Shown here in pieces: positions 24,381 to 32,920 of a stretch of 43,449 nt of DNA; within the stretch, counting starts at the first letter, position 1; each line of letters opens with the position of its first letter. The position numbers and the translations under genes were made by a program. Source of the DNA: Caedibacter sp. 37-49 (GTDB taxonomy: Bacteria; Pseudomonadota; Alphaproteobacteria; Caedimonadales; Caedimonadaceae); contig MKUV01000002.1 in NCBI GenBank assembly GCA_001898725.1, forward strand, positions 1 to 43,449. The letters run 5' to 3'. A model generated the notes under the pieces. The model had not been told where the DNA came from. It searched no databases and worked only from the letters and a program-made list of their open reading frames with translations.

Positions 24381-25280
24381 ATGTCTAAAAACAGGTTAAG
24401 CCCTCATGATCGCTATATAAGATCTATATTTACTATTCCAAAAATTGCTAGAGAATTCTTTGAAGCTCATCTTCCAGAAAAGGTAAAAGAAGCAATAGAT
24501 TTAAATACCATTGAGCCGCAAAAAGATTCTTTTATAGATGACAAGCTTAAACAGCAAATATCAGACATTCTGTTTGCCACCAAGTTTAATAATGAAGAGG
24601 GTTACATTTACTGTCTTCTCGAGCATGCCTCAACTCCTGACAAAATGCTTCCCCTAAGACTTGTTAAATACATGTCAGCGATTATTGATCAGCATCTCAA
24701 GAAATCAGAGAGTAATAAGCTTCCAATCATCTATCCGCTTGTGCTCTATACAGGCCAGAAGCCTTTTCCTTATTCAACCGATCTTTTTGAACTTTATGGA
24801 GCGAATCAAGATTTAGCGCGTGAGATTATGGGAAGGCCATATAAAATTGTTGATCTCACGCAAGCCTCAGATGAAGAGTTGAAGAAGTACTTTTGGTTTG
24901 GTGCTGCTGCTCTTATTGCAAAGCATATTAAAGATCCTGATATCCTGCCAACTTTAAAGGTTGCAATTGACCTTTTTAGAAAGATTGAAAATCTTGGTGA
25001 AAAGCAGTATATTGAAGAATATATTTACGTCACTTTGTCTTATGTTGTAGAAGCAGCGGAGATTAAAGATAAAGAGGCATTTATAGAGACCATCCGTAAG
25101 GGTCTTACTGAAATCAATGAGGATAAGATCATGACACTTGCAGAACAATGGAAACAAGAAGGCTTAGAAAAAGGTCGTTTAGAAATTGCTCGTTCTATGA
25201 TTTTGAAAGGTTTCGATACACAAATCATTATGGAAGTAACGGGTTTATCTCAAGAACAAGTCTCTGAGCTTATCCATTAG
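24381..25280 (+). CDS. Rpn/YhgA-family recombination-promoting nuclease (putative transposase)
   Basis: 299 residues, the usual length. The N-terminus PHDRYIRSIFTIPKIAREFF and the following DSFIDDKLKQQISDILF, GYIYCLLEHASTPDKMLPLR and KYMSAIIDQH are the PD-(D/E)xK nuclease core of this family (LEH with an upstream DxLF-type motif). C-terminal ending EGLEKGRLEIARSMILKGFD resembles the variable-tail module of these proteins. E. coli RpnA-type proteins cut DNA and stimulate RecA-independent recombination; some take part in phage defence. Intact. It sits between the ProQ paralogue and umuDC. Confidence 0.85.
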   Translation: MSKNRLSPHDRYIRSIFTIPKIAREFFEAHLPEKVKEAIDLNTIEPQKDSFIDDKLKQQISDILFATKFNNEEGYIYCLLEHASTPDKMLPLRLVKYMSAIIDQHLKKSESNKLPIIYPLVLYTGQKPFPYSTDLFELYGANQDLAREIMGRPYKIVDLTQASDEELKKYFWFGAAALIAKHIKDPDILPTLKVAIDLFRKIENLGEKQYIEEYIYVTLSYVVEAAEIKDKEAFIETIRKGLTEINEDKIMTLAEQWKQEGLEKGRLEIARSMILKGFDTQIIMEVTGLSQEQVSELIH

Positions 25281-25489
25281 TCCAGCTCTATTAACGTCAA
25301 TTCCTTTTTACGAGGAGAATGACATCATAGCACTGGAGAGTAGCTCATCTGTTAAACCTTTCTACATCCTACAATTTTTAACTTATACAAAAATTGCATG
25401 CCACGCATGTAATAATACTTCTTGATATTAGAACTTTTATCATTTATGCCTATAAGGAAGGGGGAGTAAAACTAACCGAGCAAATTAAA

Positions 25490-25915
25490 ATGAACCCTCA
25501 ACCCTTAGCATGTAATTCACTTCCTTCTTACCACCCTTTACCATTTTATCTTATGCAAGTTACAGCAGGTTTTCCCTCTCCTGCCCTGGATTATACTGAA
25601 AAATCCCTAGATTTGAACGAGCATTTAATCCTAAATCCTATCTCAACCTTTTTTATGCATGCCACAAATGATGCTTTAAAAGAATCAGGTATTTTAGCAG
25701 ACGATCTTTTGATCGTTGACCGAAGTCTTAAACCTCAATCAGGAGATATTGTTATTTCTGTTATAGCAGGTGAGCTTTGTGCCAGACGCTTTGAGAAACA
25801 TGGCCAAAAAATAATCCTTAAAACAGATGAGGATTTTAATGAGCCTTTTTTCTTAACTGCTGATAATGAAATCCAGATATGGGGTGTTGTTACAACAGCA
25901 ATTCATTCTTTATAA
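25490..25915 (+). CDS. umuD: UmuD-like protein with both catalytic residues replaced
   Basis: 141 residues from ATG 25490; a longer in-frame start at 25394 adds sequence with no family likeness. The self-cleavage region is kept (VTAGFPSPALDYTEKSLDLN, Ala26-Gly27). The fold matches UmuD throughout (DDLLIVDRSLKPQSGDIVIS, IQIWGVVTTAIHSL). By alignment to E. coli UmuD, the active Ser60 (SGDSM) is Ala62 here (TNDAL), and Lys97 (FTVKKL) is Arg99 (LCARRF). The protein should therefore be unable to self-cleave, although it could still bind Pol V or RecA. Its stop overlaps the umuC start by 1 base. No LexA box was recognised upstream. Confidence 0.85.
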   Translation: MNPQPLACNSLPSYHPLPFYLMQVTAGFPSPALDYTEKSLDLNEHLILNPISTFFMHATNDALKESGILADDLLIVDRSLKPQSGDIVISVIAGELCARRFEKHGQKIILKTDEDFNEPFFLTADNEIQIWGVVTTAIHSL

Positions 25916-27165
25916 TGCGAAAGATAGCTCTTGTAGATATCAATAACTTTTATGTCTCTTGCGAACGTGTGTTTAGACCTGATTTACAGAATAAACCTGT
26001 TATTGTCTTAAGTAATAATGATGGTTGTGCCATTGCAAGGTCCAACGAAGCAAAGAACTTAGGAATTAAGATGGGTGAGCCCTATTTTAAATTCAAAGAA
26101 ATTGCTCAAAAGTTTGATATAGCTATCTTTTCTTCAAACTATACGCTTTATCAAGACTTCTCTAATCGAATTATGGCTTTACTAAAATCGCAAGTTCCTA
26201 TGATAGAAGTCTACTCAATTGATGAAGCTTTTCTTGATCTAACACATGTTTCTGAAGACACGCTTATTTCCTTTTGTCAGAATTTAAAAGATCAAGTAAG
26301 GCAATATTTAGGCATTCCAATTTCAATAGGAGTTTCTTCAACTAAAACGCTGGCTAAAGTTACTAACCATTTTGCTAAAAAATCTGAAGGCGTCTTTATT
26401 CTTCTTAATGAAAAAGAGATTGATACTTTTTTGAGTCGTCTCCCCGTTAATGAGATTTGGGGGATTGGACGCAATCATACAAAGTACCTCTTTGCTCAAG
26501 GGATTGATACAGCCTTTAAGCTTAAGGAAGCACCTCCCAAATGGATACGTCAAAAAATGAGCGTTGTAGGAGAGCGAATTGTCACTGAGCTTAATGGAAA
26601 AATCTCTTATGAATTGGAAGAAGAATCAGATTCCAAAAAAATGATTACGGTTTCACGTTCTTTTCCAAAAGATGTTACTTCTTATGAAGAATTAGAATGT
26701 GCCATTTGTTCTTTTATTGAAAGAGCTGCTGAGAAGCTTCGAGACGAAAAAATGCTTGCCCAAAAAATAGGGGTTTTTATTAAGACTAATCGTTTTGGTG
26801 AAGACAGCTATTATAGCAATTTCCAACTTGCCCCGCTTGATGTTGCAAGCCACTACACTCCCACTTTTATTACGGCAGGTAAAAAGGCTTTAAAGGCTAT
26901 CTATAAACCTAATCTCTTTTATAAAAAAGCAGGAATATGCCTTTTAGATTTATGCTCACATAAAGAATTTCAAGGATCATTTCTTTGTCAAGCTTCGCTA
27001 AAAAAAGAGCAATTAATGCTAACGCTTGATAAACTAAATCAGCGATATGACAAAAGAACTGTCAACTATGGCGCTGTTGATCAAAGTGCCGTCTCAATTA
27101 CTCAACGACAGTTTCTTTCACCCCACTACACCACACAGTGGAATGATATTCCGAAAGTTAAGTAA
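25915..27165 (+). CDS. umuC: UmuC-like Y-family translesion DNA polymerase
   Basis: 416 residues; ATG 25915 shares one base with the umuD stop (TAATG). Polymerase motifs are complete: VDINNFYVSCERVF with Asp8, YSIDEAFLDL with Asp103-Glu104, GVSSTKTLAKVTNHFAKKS, and a helix-hairpin-helix-like WGIGRNHTKYL. The C-terminal little finger and the UmuC tail (KKAGICLLDLCSHKEFQGSF, SPHYTTQWNDIPKVK) are present. UmuC with UmuD'2 forms Pol V and copies past lesions. Mobile elements often carry umuDC (mucAB, rumAB). Confidence 0.93.
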   Translation: MRKIALVDINNFYVSCERVFRPDLQNKPVIVLSNNDGCAIARSNEAKNLGIKMGEPYFKFKEIAQKFDIAIFSSNYTLYQDFSNRIMALLKSQVPMIEVYSIDEAFLDLTHVSEDTLISFCQNLKDQVRQYLGIPISIGVSSTKTLAKVTNHFAKKSEGVFILLNEKEIDTFLSRLPVNEIWGIGRNHTKYLFAQGIDTAFKLKEAPPKWIRQKMSVVGERIVTELNGKISYELEEESDSKKMITVSRSFPKDVTSYEELECAICSFIERAAEKLRDEKMLAQKIGVFIKTNRFGEDSYYSNFQLAPLDVASHYTPTFITAGKKALKAIYKPNLFYKKAGICLLDLCSHKEFQGSFLCQASLKKEQLMLTLDKLNQRYDKRTVNYGAVDQSAVSITQRQFLSPHYTTQWNDIPKVK

Positions 27166-27286
27166 CTTGATTGTTCCTTATGAGATTGAGAGTTAAAATA
27201 CATTATAATATTTCAAAATATAGGGTTATGTTCTTAAAAAATAACATATAGATTTTACTTGCAACAAAACCGTTTACAAAACACCC

Positions 27287-27348
27287 ATCTTTTTTAAAAA
27301 AGATTGCTTCTTGAAACCGCTCGTTTTATAGAAACATTATGGTTTCTA
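27287..27348. repeat. Inverted repeats upstream of a resolvase remnant
   Basis: ATCTTTTTTAAAAAAGAT (27287-27304) is a perfect 18-bp palindrome. TAGAAAC/GTTTCTA (27329-27335 and 27342-27348) is a 7-bp inverted repeat with a 6-base spacer. They lie 30-90 bp before the resolvase reading frame, where serine recombinases often keep their crossover site. They could also be the umuC terminator. Confidence 0.4.
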
Positions 27349-27380
27349 AAATTAGTGAAAATTACGAGAAGAAAAAATAT

Positions 27381-27951
27381 GTGGCAGATATTTTAGGATA
27401 TGCTCGTGTTTCAACACATAAACAAGAGTTAGACTTACAAAGGCAAAGTCTAAAAGAAGCAGGCGCGCTTTAAATATTTGAAGATGTAATTAGTGGTAAA
27501 GTTTTTAAAAGTTCAAGATTAGATGAGCTTATTTCTTACGCTCGTCCCAATGATGTTTTTTGTATTGTCCGACTTGATCGATTAAGCAGAAGTTTAAAGG
27601 AATTACTTGAAACAGTTGAACATCTAAAGGCTAACAAGATTGGTCTTATGTCACTTGAAGAAAAGATTAATACTTCTTCCCCTGCTGGAGAATTAATATT
27701 TCAAGTATTTGGAGCAATTGCACATTTTGAGCACTGACTCATTGTTGAGCGTACAAAAGATGGTATTCACCCTGCTCGGCTAAAAGGTAGAAAAACCTGG
27801 ACGACCTGGGCTAAATAAAGATACTTTGGATTCTGCAATGAAATTAATTTAATCAGAACTATCTTCAATTAATGTGGCAAATCAATTTTACATAGGACGC
27901 TCTACACTTTACTGCGAATTAAAATATGCAACCTTTATGAAAAGCTCTTAA
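27381..27951 (+). pseudogene. Serine recombinase (resolvase/invertase), disrupted
   Basis: The frame from 27381 reads ILGYARVSTHKQELDLQRQS (catalytic Ser in RVS), then meets TAA at 27471. After this stop it continues through FCIVRLDRLSRSLKELLETV and AGELIFQVFGAIAHFEH, then TGA at 27735. A frameshift near 27790 moves the C-terminus (KPGRPGLNKDTLDSAMKLI, stop, then the HTH) to another frame, ending at 27951, 3 bp before birA. At least four lesions. Confidence 0.88.
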
Positions 27952-27954
27952 ACG

Positions 27955-28932
27955 ATGATTCCTCATAAACTTTCTTCAACGATCCCTCAAATTCTCAATA
28001 TTCTCAATGATGGAAGAATTCACACAGGTATTGATATTGGGAACGATTTAGGAATTTCACGTACGGCTGTTTGGAAAGTTATTAAACGGCTCCAAAAGTA
28101 CAACATCGATATTCAATCCCAACATAAAGGATACTACTTAAAAGAGCCACTAATCTTGCTAGATCAAAGGAAAATAGAGCCTTTTCTTGCAGACAAAAGA
28201 ATTTCTTTAGAAATCTTTGAAACACTTGAATCAACAAGCCATTATTTAAAAAGTATAATGCCTCTTGAAAATCAAACAGTCTGTCTTAGTGAATATCAGT
28301 CTATGGGGAGAGGGCGTTTAGGAAGAAGATGGCTATCACCTTTTGGGCACAATATTTACTGTAGTCTTTCAAGTATTTTTAAAAAAGATATAGTGGAAAT
28401 GTCAGGGCTGAGTTTAGTTGTTGCTGTATTAACAGCAAATGCCCTTGAATCTTTTAATCCTCGACTTAAAGTGGGTTTAAAGTGGCCAAATGATCTTTAT
28501 ATGAATAATCAAAAGTTAGGGGGCATTCTCATCGAGTTGATGGGCGAAGCCTATGGAAATTGTCAAGCTATTATAGGTATTGGCCTAAATGTGAATATGA
28601 AAGATATAAAACTTGCGGGTCTTGACCAACCATGGATTTCTTTAGAACATATTACTCAAGAAAAACTAGATCGCAATTTTATTGTAGGGTATATATTGCG
28701 CACTATTTTTGAAGGTCTAGATGTATTTCAACATAAAGGGCTGGAAGCTTTCCTCCCGGAGTGGGAAAAATATGATTTGCTCAGAAATCAAAAAGTTTCT
28801 CTTAATACAGGAGCTGGTAAAGTATTTGGAATTGCCCGCGGAGTAGACTCTCAAGGGCTTCTTCTTGTGGAAGACTCAACAGGAAGCATTCAAAAGTTTT
28901 CTTATGGAGATGCCTCTCTATTCAAAGACTAA
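27955..28932 (+). CDS. birA: Biotin-protein ligase with N-terminal winged helix (BirA)
   Basis: 325 residues. N-terminal HTH (about 5-75: GNDLGISRTAVWKVIKRLQK), as in BirA proteins that also repress transcription. The catalytic domain has STSHYLK, the biotinyl-AMP loop GRGRLGRRWLSP (about 120-131), LKWPNDLYMNNQKLGGILIE and GIGLNVN; a C-terminal SH3-like domain follows (GIARGVDSQGLLLVEDSTG). It attaches biotin to the Lys of EAMKM-type domains. Its last 4 bases overlap the end of a convergent gene that encodes such a domain, so ligase and possible substrate are neighbours. A bifunctional role would require an operator, which was not identified. Confidence 0.93.
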   Translation: MIPHKLSSTIPQILNILNDGRIHTGIDIGNDLGISRTAVWKVIKRLQKYNIDIQSQHKGYYLKEPLILLDQRKIEPFLADKRISLEIFETLESTSHYLKSIMPLENQTVCLSEYQSMGRGRLGRRWLSPFGHNIYCSLSSIFKKDIVEMSGLSLVVAVLTANALESFNPRLKVGLKWPNDLYMNNQKLGGILIELMGEAYGNCQAIIGIGLNVNMKDIKLAGLDQPWISLEHITQEKLDRNFIVGYILRTIFEGLDVFQHKGLEAFLPEWEKYDLLRNQKVSLNTGAGKVFGIARGVDSQGLLLVEDSTGSIQKFSYGDASLFKD

Positions 28933-30320
28933 GCAAGCTTAATGTGTTTAGAATAAGGGAAATTCTGATTATAAGGTTGTTTATGAAATATGGGGATGAA
29001 TTTTGTGGGATGTATAGTTTTTAGAGTGACCGTTTTCCTTCTAAATTGTGCTTTAAATCTTTCACAAGCAAAAGCAAAGAAATATAAAACTATCAATAAA
29101 TAGAGTTTTTTATGAACATTCGTGAATGACTTAAAGTTTACCTTATTTTGCTCTCGAGACAAGAACGTTATGGGTGCATCGTTATAGAGGTTTTTGGCAG
29201 TAATGTTCATGCTTTGAAAAAGATGGCCTTTGGCTTTATTAATAAGTGAGGATGTTTTGAATGGTTGGTCAATTGTTACAGTAGTAGATTTTGTACTTAT
29301 ATTTTGTAAAACATAAACAGGCATTAAGAGAACTATTTGTTTTCCAGTTACTGAAAAAGAAGTAATTTCTTTTACCAAAAAGTCGAAATTTAGTTTCTTT
29401 TGCGATTGAGTTTTCAAGGGCAATAAAATGGGTTGCACATGAACATTTCGGTTGTGAGAAAATATATCATTATTATTTTTAAGTAAAATTGTTGCTAAAA
29501 TTTCTTTGGCCGTAATACCAGGTAAGATCGGTGTTAAGCTTTCTTCGACTGAATGAAGAGGTAAAGATGACTTATCTGATTGATCAATCGTGACAATGGT
29601 AGATTCAGTGATTGTCATGTGTGCAATTGAAACGGGTTGTGAGGGCTTAGTTTGCTTTTCTATTTCTTCAGGTGAAACAGTTATCAAATCTTCTGTTAGC
29701 AAAACGTTTGCAGTAGATGGTTCCCAAGGAAATAAGGTACTTAAAATATTTTGATTATCTAAGATGTTTTGGAAAATCACTGATTTCCATCCTAAAGGAC
29801 GCAATTTTAAAATTGGTTGTATTTCAGTTTGACCGTCAAATTTAACTAAAATATTAACAACTTCTCCATCAATAGGAGATCTAATGACATTTTGCATTTT
29901 CATGGCTTCAATAATACAAAGATCTTGTCCGTATCTAACCTTTTGCCCTTTTTGACAAGCTATACTTATTATTTGGCCGGACATGGGAGATTCTACTAGC
30001 ATGTCGTCATTTATGTACCAAAGATAGTTCAAAAACTCATCTCGTTGATTCAAAGGGATATGTGGAGATAGTCCTTTACTTTGTCTGGCTTGCGAAATTT
30101 GGAGCGGTAACTCTGTAATGGATGTACCAGCTAATGCTGTAATATAGTCAATGGTTCCTTCTAGTGAGTTGATGGGGATTTGAGTGTTATGGGCTAGAAT
30201 AGGATTTTTGGAGTTTGTTTCGTCTAAAATTTCTGTAGCATGTGAGAAGCATATGAGTGCCTCCGCAACCTTTGCAAAGCCTGTAAAAAATAAAATCTTG
30301 CTCAGTTTCTTTTGAATCAT
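28929..30320 (-). CDS. Exported, membrane-anchored protein with a single biotinyl domain
   Basis: 463 residues from ATG 30320, preferred to TTG 30368 because AGGGGGAA lies about 10 bases upstream of it. The N-terminus resembles a signal peptide (MIQKKLSKILFFTGFAKVAE and following). Residues about 107-175 form a biotinyl domain: ESPMSGQIISI, CIIEAMKMQNVIRSPIDGEV, with target Lys141. It resembles the carrier end of propionyl-CoA carboxylase alpha, but the carboxylase part is absent. After it, two related segments (STIVTIDQSDKSSLPL...ITAKEI and STTVTIDQPFKTSSL...ITAKNL) suggest an internal duplication. A hydrophobic helix (KLYLLIVLYFFAFACERF, about 407-424) and a basic tail end it. Biotinylation is predicted; function is unknown. 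Confidence 0.72.
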   Translation of the reverse strand: MIQKKLSKILFFTGFAKVAEALICFSHATEILDETNSKNPILAHNTQIPINSLEGTIDYITALAGTSITELPLQISQARQSKGLSPHIPLNQRDEFLNYLWYINDDMLVESPMSGQIISIACQKGQKVRYGQDLCIIEAMKMQNVIRSPIDGEVVNILVKFDGQTEIQPILKLRPLGWKSVIFQNILDNQNILSTLFPWEPSTANVLLTEDLITVSPEEIEKQTKPSQPVSIAHMTITESTIVTIDQSDKSSLPLHSVEESLTPILPGITAKEILATILLKNNNDIFSHNRNVHVQPILLPLKTQSQKKLNFDFLVKEITSFSVTGKQIVLLMPVYVLQNISTKSTTVTIDQPFKTSSLINKAKGHLFQSMNITAKNLYNDAPITFLSREQNKVNFKSFTNVHKKLYLLIVLYFFAFACERFKAQFRRKTVTLKTIHPTKFIPIFHKQPYNQNFPYSKHIKLA

Positions 30321-30536
30321 GCTAATTAAGATTCCCCCTAATTCATATGTTTTAAGGAGAATAAGCAAAGATCTTTAAATGGTCAACCTATATTATTTAA
30401 AAGGTTAACGAATGAAACAATATAAAACAGAATGTTAGGAGATAAGCTTAATTTCTAATGTTTCTTGAAACGAGAGTAAGTCTTCAAGACGACATTTTAC
30501 GGACTCGATCGCTTATCAAAAGGGCGGCAATACTCG

Positions 30537-30812
30537 ATAAGAGCAAATAAAATCATAGAGGCAAGCATTAGTGATGGCTCAATTGCTATTAGTGCTATTT
30601 TTCCTTGGGAAATAAGCATGCTTCATGTTAAAGAGAGAATACTCTTGAATCAGCCTTACTTAGCTTGGATCCTAAGAAGTTTGGAAGTTCCAGGTAATAA
30701 TTTATATCCATTTAGGCCTGAAATTACTGTTGAAATCACCACGCTTCCAGAAAGCTTTATGATGATTCAGCTGATAGGATGGTTGTGTTGCAAATTTGAG
30801 GTAAAGATATAA
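30537..30812 (+). pseudogene. vapC (PIN-domain toxin) fragment
   Basis: Reads IEASISDGSIAISAIFPWEI and SMLHVKERILLNQPYLAW, closely similar to the intact VapC at 39030 (GSVAISAISLWEISMLHARE). The 5' part with the first catalytic Asp is missing, and a frameshift near 30755 disrupts the DPADR motif (SFMMIQLIGW instead of FHGDPADR). No vapB-like antitoxin precedes it. Confidence 0.85.
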
Positions 30813-30892
30813 TTAAGTTGATGAAATAAAAGCTTTTTTAAGTTTTAGACATAGATGGGTTAAACATGTGAAAAAGATGATGCTTAAATTAG

Positions 30893-31375
30893 TTAGCCCC
30901 TCAAATATTGATACAGTGTCTCACGACTGATATTAAGATCTTTAGCAATTGCAGATTTACTATGTCCCTGTGAAATCTTCTCCTTTAGCTCTTCTATGGC
31001 ATCCTCACTGAGCTTCTTTTTTCTTCCTTTATAGAGACCTTTTTGCTTTGCTAGATAGATGCCTTCTAACTGACGTTTTCTAATAAGGGCTCGCTCAAAC
31101 TCACCAAAAGCTCCCATGACTGAGAGAAGAAGCTTGGCCATTGGAGAGTCCTCACCTGTAAAGACCAACTGCTCTTTTTCAAATCGAATGCCTATCCCCT
31201 TCTCTGTTAAATCTAATACTAGCTTTCTTAAATCATCAAGATTACGAGCTAATCGATCCATACTATGGACAACAATTGTATCTCCGTCTCTTGCATAGTG
31301 AAGTAATTCTTCTAAACCCGGTCTTTTGATATCTTTTCCTGAAGCTTTATCCGTAAAAACTTTATCTAGAAATTA
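30893..31375 (-). pseudogene. Serine recombinase lacking its N-terminus
   Basis: The frame covers the middle and C-terminus: DGDTIVVHSMDRLARNLDDL, MGAFGEFERALIRKRQLEGI, and a DNA-binding HTH (HSKSAIAKDLNISRETLYQY). The first 30 or so residues with the catalytic Ser (YxRVS) are absent: the reading runs LDKVFTDKASGKDIKRPGLE straight into unrelated DNA at about 31375. An ATG at 31261 could start a 122-residue product that cannot catalyse recombination. The 3' end is duplicated at 37824. Confidence 0.88.
30901..31025 (-). repeat. 125-bp dispersed repeat, copy 1 (recombinase HTH end)
   Basis: Matches 37824-37948 along its whole length with scattered substitutions (TCAAATATTGATACAGTGTC against TCAAGTATTGATAAAGCGTC). 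It encodes the helix-turn-helix end of a serine recombinase in both places. Confidence 0.85.
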
Positions 31376-31969
31376 CATTCCACAAATTTGACAGCATTTA
31401 CAGCAGTTGTGTCTGTCGTTTTTCCTGTAAGGGGATGCTTATATTCAACTGTAAAACCAAAGCGATTTAAGTTAATGTGCTTCTGATTATCCTTAGATAC
31501 TATAGAAGTTCCACAAGCAGTTACATACATCGTAGAACTAGGGATGCCATATCTTCCGCTAATTTGAGGTAAATCTCTTATGGACCCTAAATCACTGTTT
31601 AAAATTTCTTGAAGGGATCGATTAGTTATATTTTGGTTTCTTGAAATATCTAAATTAATTAACCTTTTGAGAGTTGTATTCCTATACATCCTTTCTATGA
31701 AATTATCGTCTAAATCTTGATTTAAAAGATAAAGAGAGTGAACATTTTTAAGATACTGAGAGTTTATTAAAGCTTTCTTTTTTTCTAGTGATAATTTAGT
31801 ACCTGAAGCTTGTATACATGAGACAGTGAGAAGAGTTTGAGAATCAAAACCTCCCTCCTCTCTAATGTGATAAAAAGTTACAGATCGGATTAAAGAAGCT
31901 TGACACCATGAACTAAAATTCAAAAAAATAATACTAAAAGAACGCCTTTATAAAATTACTTTTAGTCAT
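31366..31969 (-). pseudogene. Leucine-rich-repeat-like secreted protein with a disrupted signal sequence
   Basis: The main frame (31366-31923, 185 residues) contains LKRLINLDISRNQNITNRSL, LRR-like. Its first Met is preceded in the same frame by SFSIIFLNFSSWCQAS, which looks like the end of a signal peptide. A natural start, MTKSNFIKAF at 31969, lies in a different frame, and the T-rich run between them (about 31925-31940) could hide a 1-base deletion. The 3' end meets the truncated recombinase at 31366-31375, so the C-terminus may also be affected. Family otherwise unrecognised. Confidence 0.5.
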
Positions 31970-32143
31970 CATGTTTATCTTCATATTTTTCTAAACTTGA
32001 TACAATTAAGTTAATTTTAGGCATACTCAAAATCAAGCCAGATTTTGGAGGATCATAGGCCCAACCTTTTAGGCACCAGATCAAAGCTTCACTTTTTTAC
32101 TCACTTAAAAGTGTCGCAAGACTTGTTGTAAAAATTAAAAAAA

Positions 32144-32860
32144 TTATAAGAGAGATTGAAAATAAATTTTTGCTTCTTGTGGAGGTAGTATTATGAGTTT
32201 TTCAGCTACGTCACGAGTTACCTGAAAATGCTGGTAATCAATGGGAGTATCCCAATCACCTCCCCAAACTGTAAAACCATTTTTTTTAAAAATATCTATA
32301 ACTTGTTCAGCCATTCCAGGCCTAAAAGGTTTTCCAGGACGGCTTTGTAAACGATTCGTATATTGTCTTCCTTCAGGCGGGCTATAAATTGCTATGGATT
32401 TTTTTGTTTCATTTTCAGGAAATTCAATAAAAGGATTCTGTATAGGATTAATATCTATAGCGAGTCCATAACCATGCAATGACAACTTTGTTGAACCAAT
32501 AATAGGTCTAAAATTAAAACATGAAGTATTATTATCATTTAAGGATTTAGCATCATCTCCTTCATAATGATCCATCAAACGAACTTTTGCTAAAGGAAAT
32601 TTTTTTTCGTACAGTGTTTTAAAGATTTGTACAACAGAATCCCCAACTGCATCCATTACCATAATTTGGCCATCAGCCTGCTCTTTACCTTCAAAATTCC
32701 AATAACTTAATTTTACGATTCTTAAGCGATTTATAGGTATAGGACAATCGCTCTCCCATACCCGTGAGCTTTTAAGTGAAGACTGCTCCTCAAGAGTTAA
32801 TTCATCAATCTTAAATGTAGGCTCGGTAGCCAATGATTTTCTTTCTATCATCAATCCCAC
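32144..32860 (-). CDS. M15-family peptidase (CwlK/D-Ala-D-Ala carboxypeptidase-like)
   Basis: 238 residues from GTG 32860, or 235 from ATG 32851 (MIERKSLATEP). Zinc motif SLHGYGLAIDINP (about residues 125-137), followed by PIDYQHFQV (about 205) that gives the third His; FNFRPI and WGGDWDTPIDYQ are also family features. Members cleave peptidoglycan peptide bridges (L-Ala-D-Glu or D-Ala-D-Ala). No signal peptide precedes the domain here; either the start is further upstream and lost, or export uses another route. It shares strand with the GNAT gene upstream (60 bp), possibly co-transcribed. Confidence 0.85.
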   Translation of the reverse strand: MGLMIERKSLATEPTFKIDELTLEEQSSLKSSRVWESDCPIPINRLRIVKLSYWNFEGKEQADGQIMVMDAVGDSVVQIFKTLYEKKFPLAKVRLMDHYEGDDAKSLNDNNTSCFNFRPIIGSTKLSLHGYGLAIDINPIQNPFIEFPENETKKSIAIYSPPEGRQYTNRLQSRPGKPFRPGMAEQVIDIFKKNGFTVWGGDWDTPIDYQHFQVTRDVAEKLIILPPQEAKIYFQSLL

Positions 32861-32920
32861 AAATTATAAAAAAATTTAAGTTTCATACACATTATTAACT
32901 CAGTAATAATATCTCTTTAT

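Noticed and set aside
25394-25489. N-terminal extension of the UmuD-like protein
   Set aside because: The added 32 residues have no UmuD likeness and the ATG at 25394 has no ribosome site. ATG 25490 gives the family length, although its own ribosome site is also weak.
31261-31375. The truncated recombinase as a functional short resolvase
   Set aside because: The catalytic Ser region is absent, so a product begun at 31261 could bind DNA at most.
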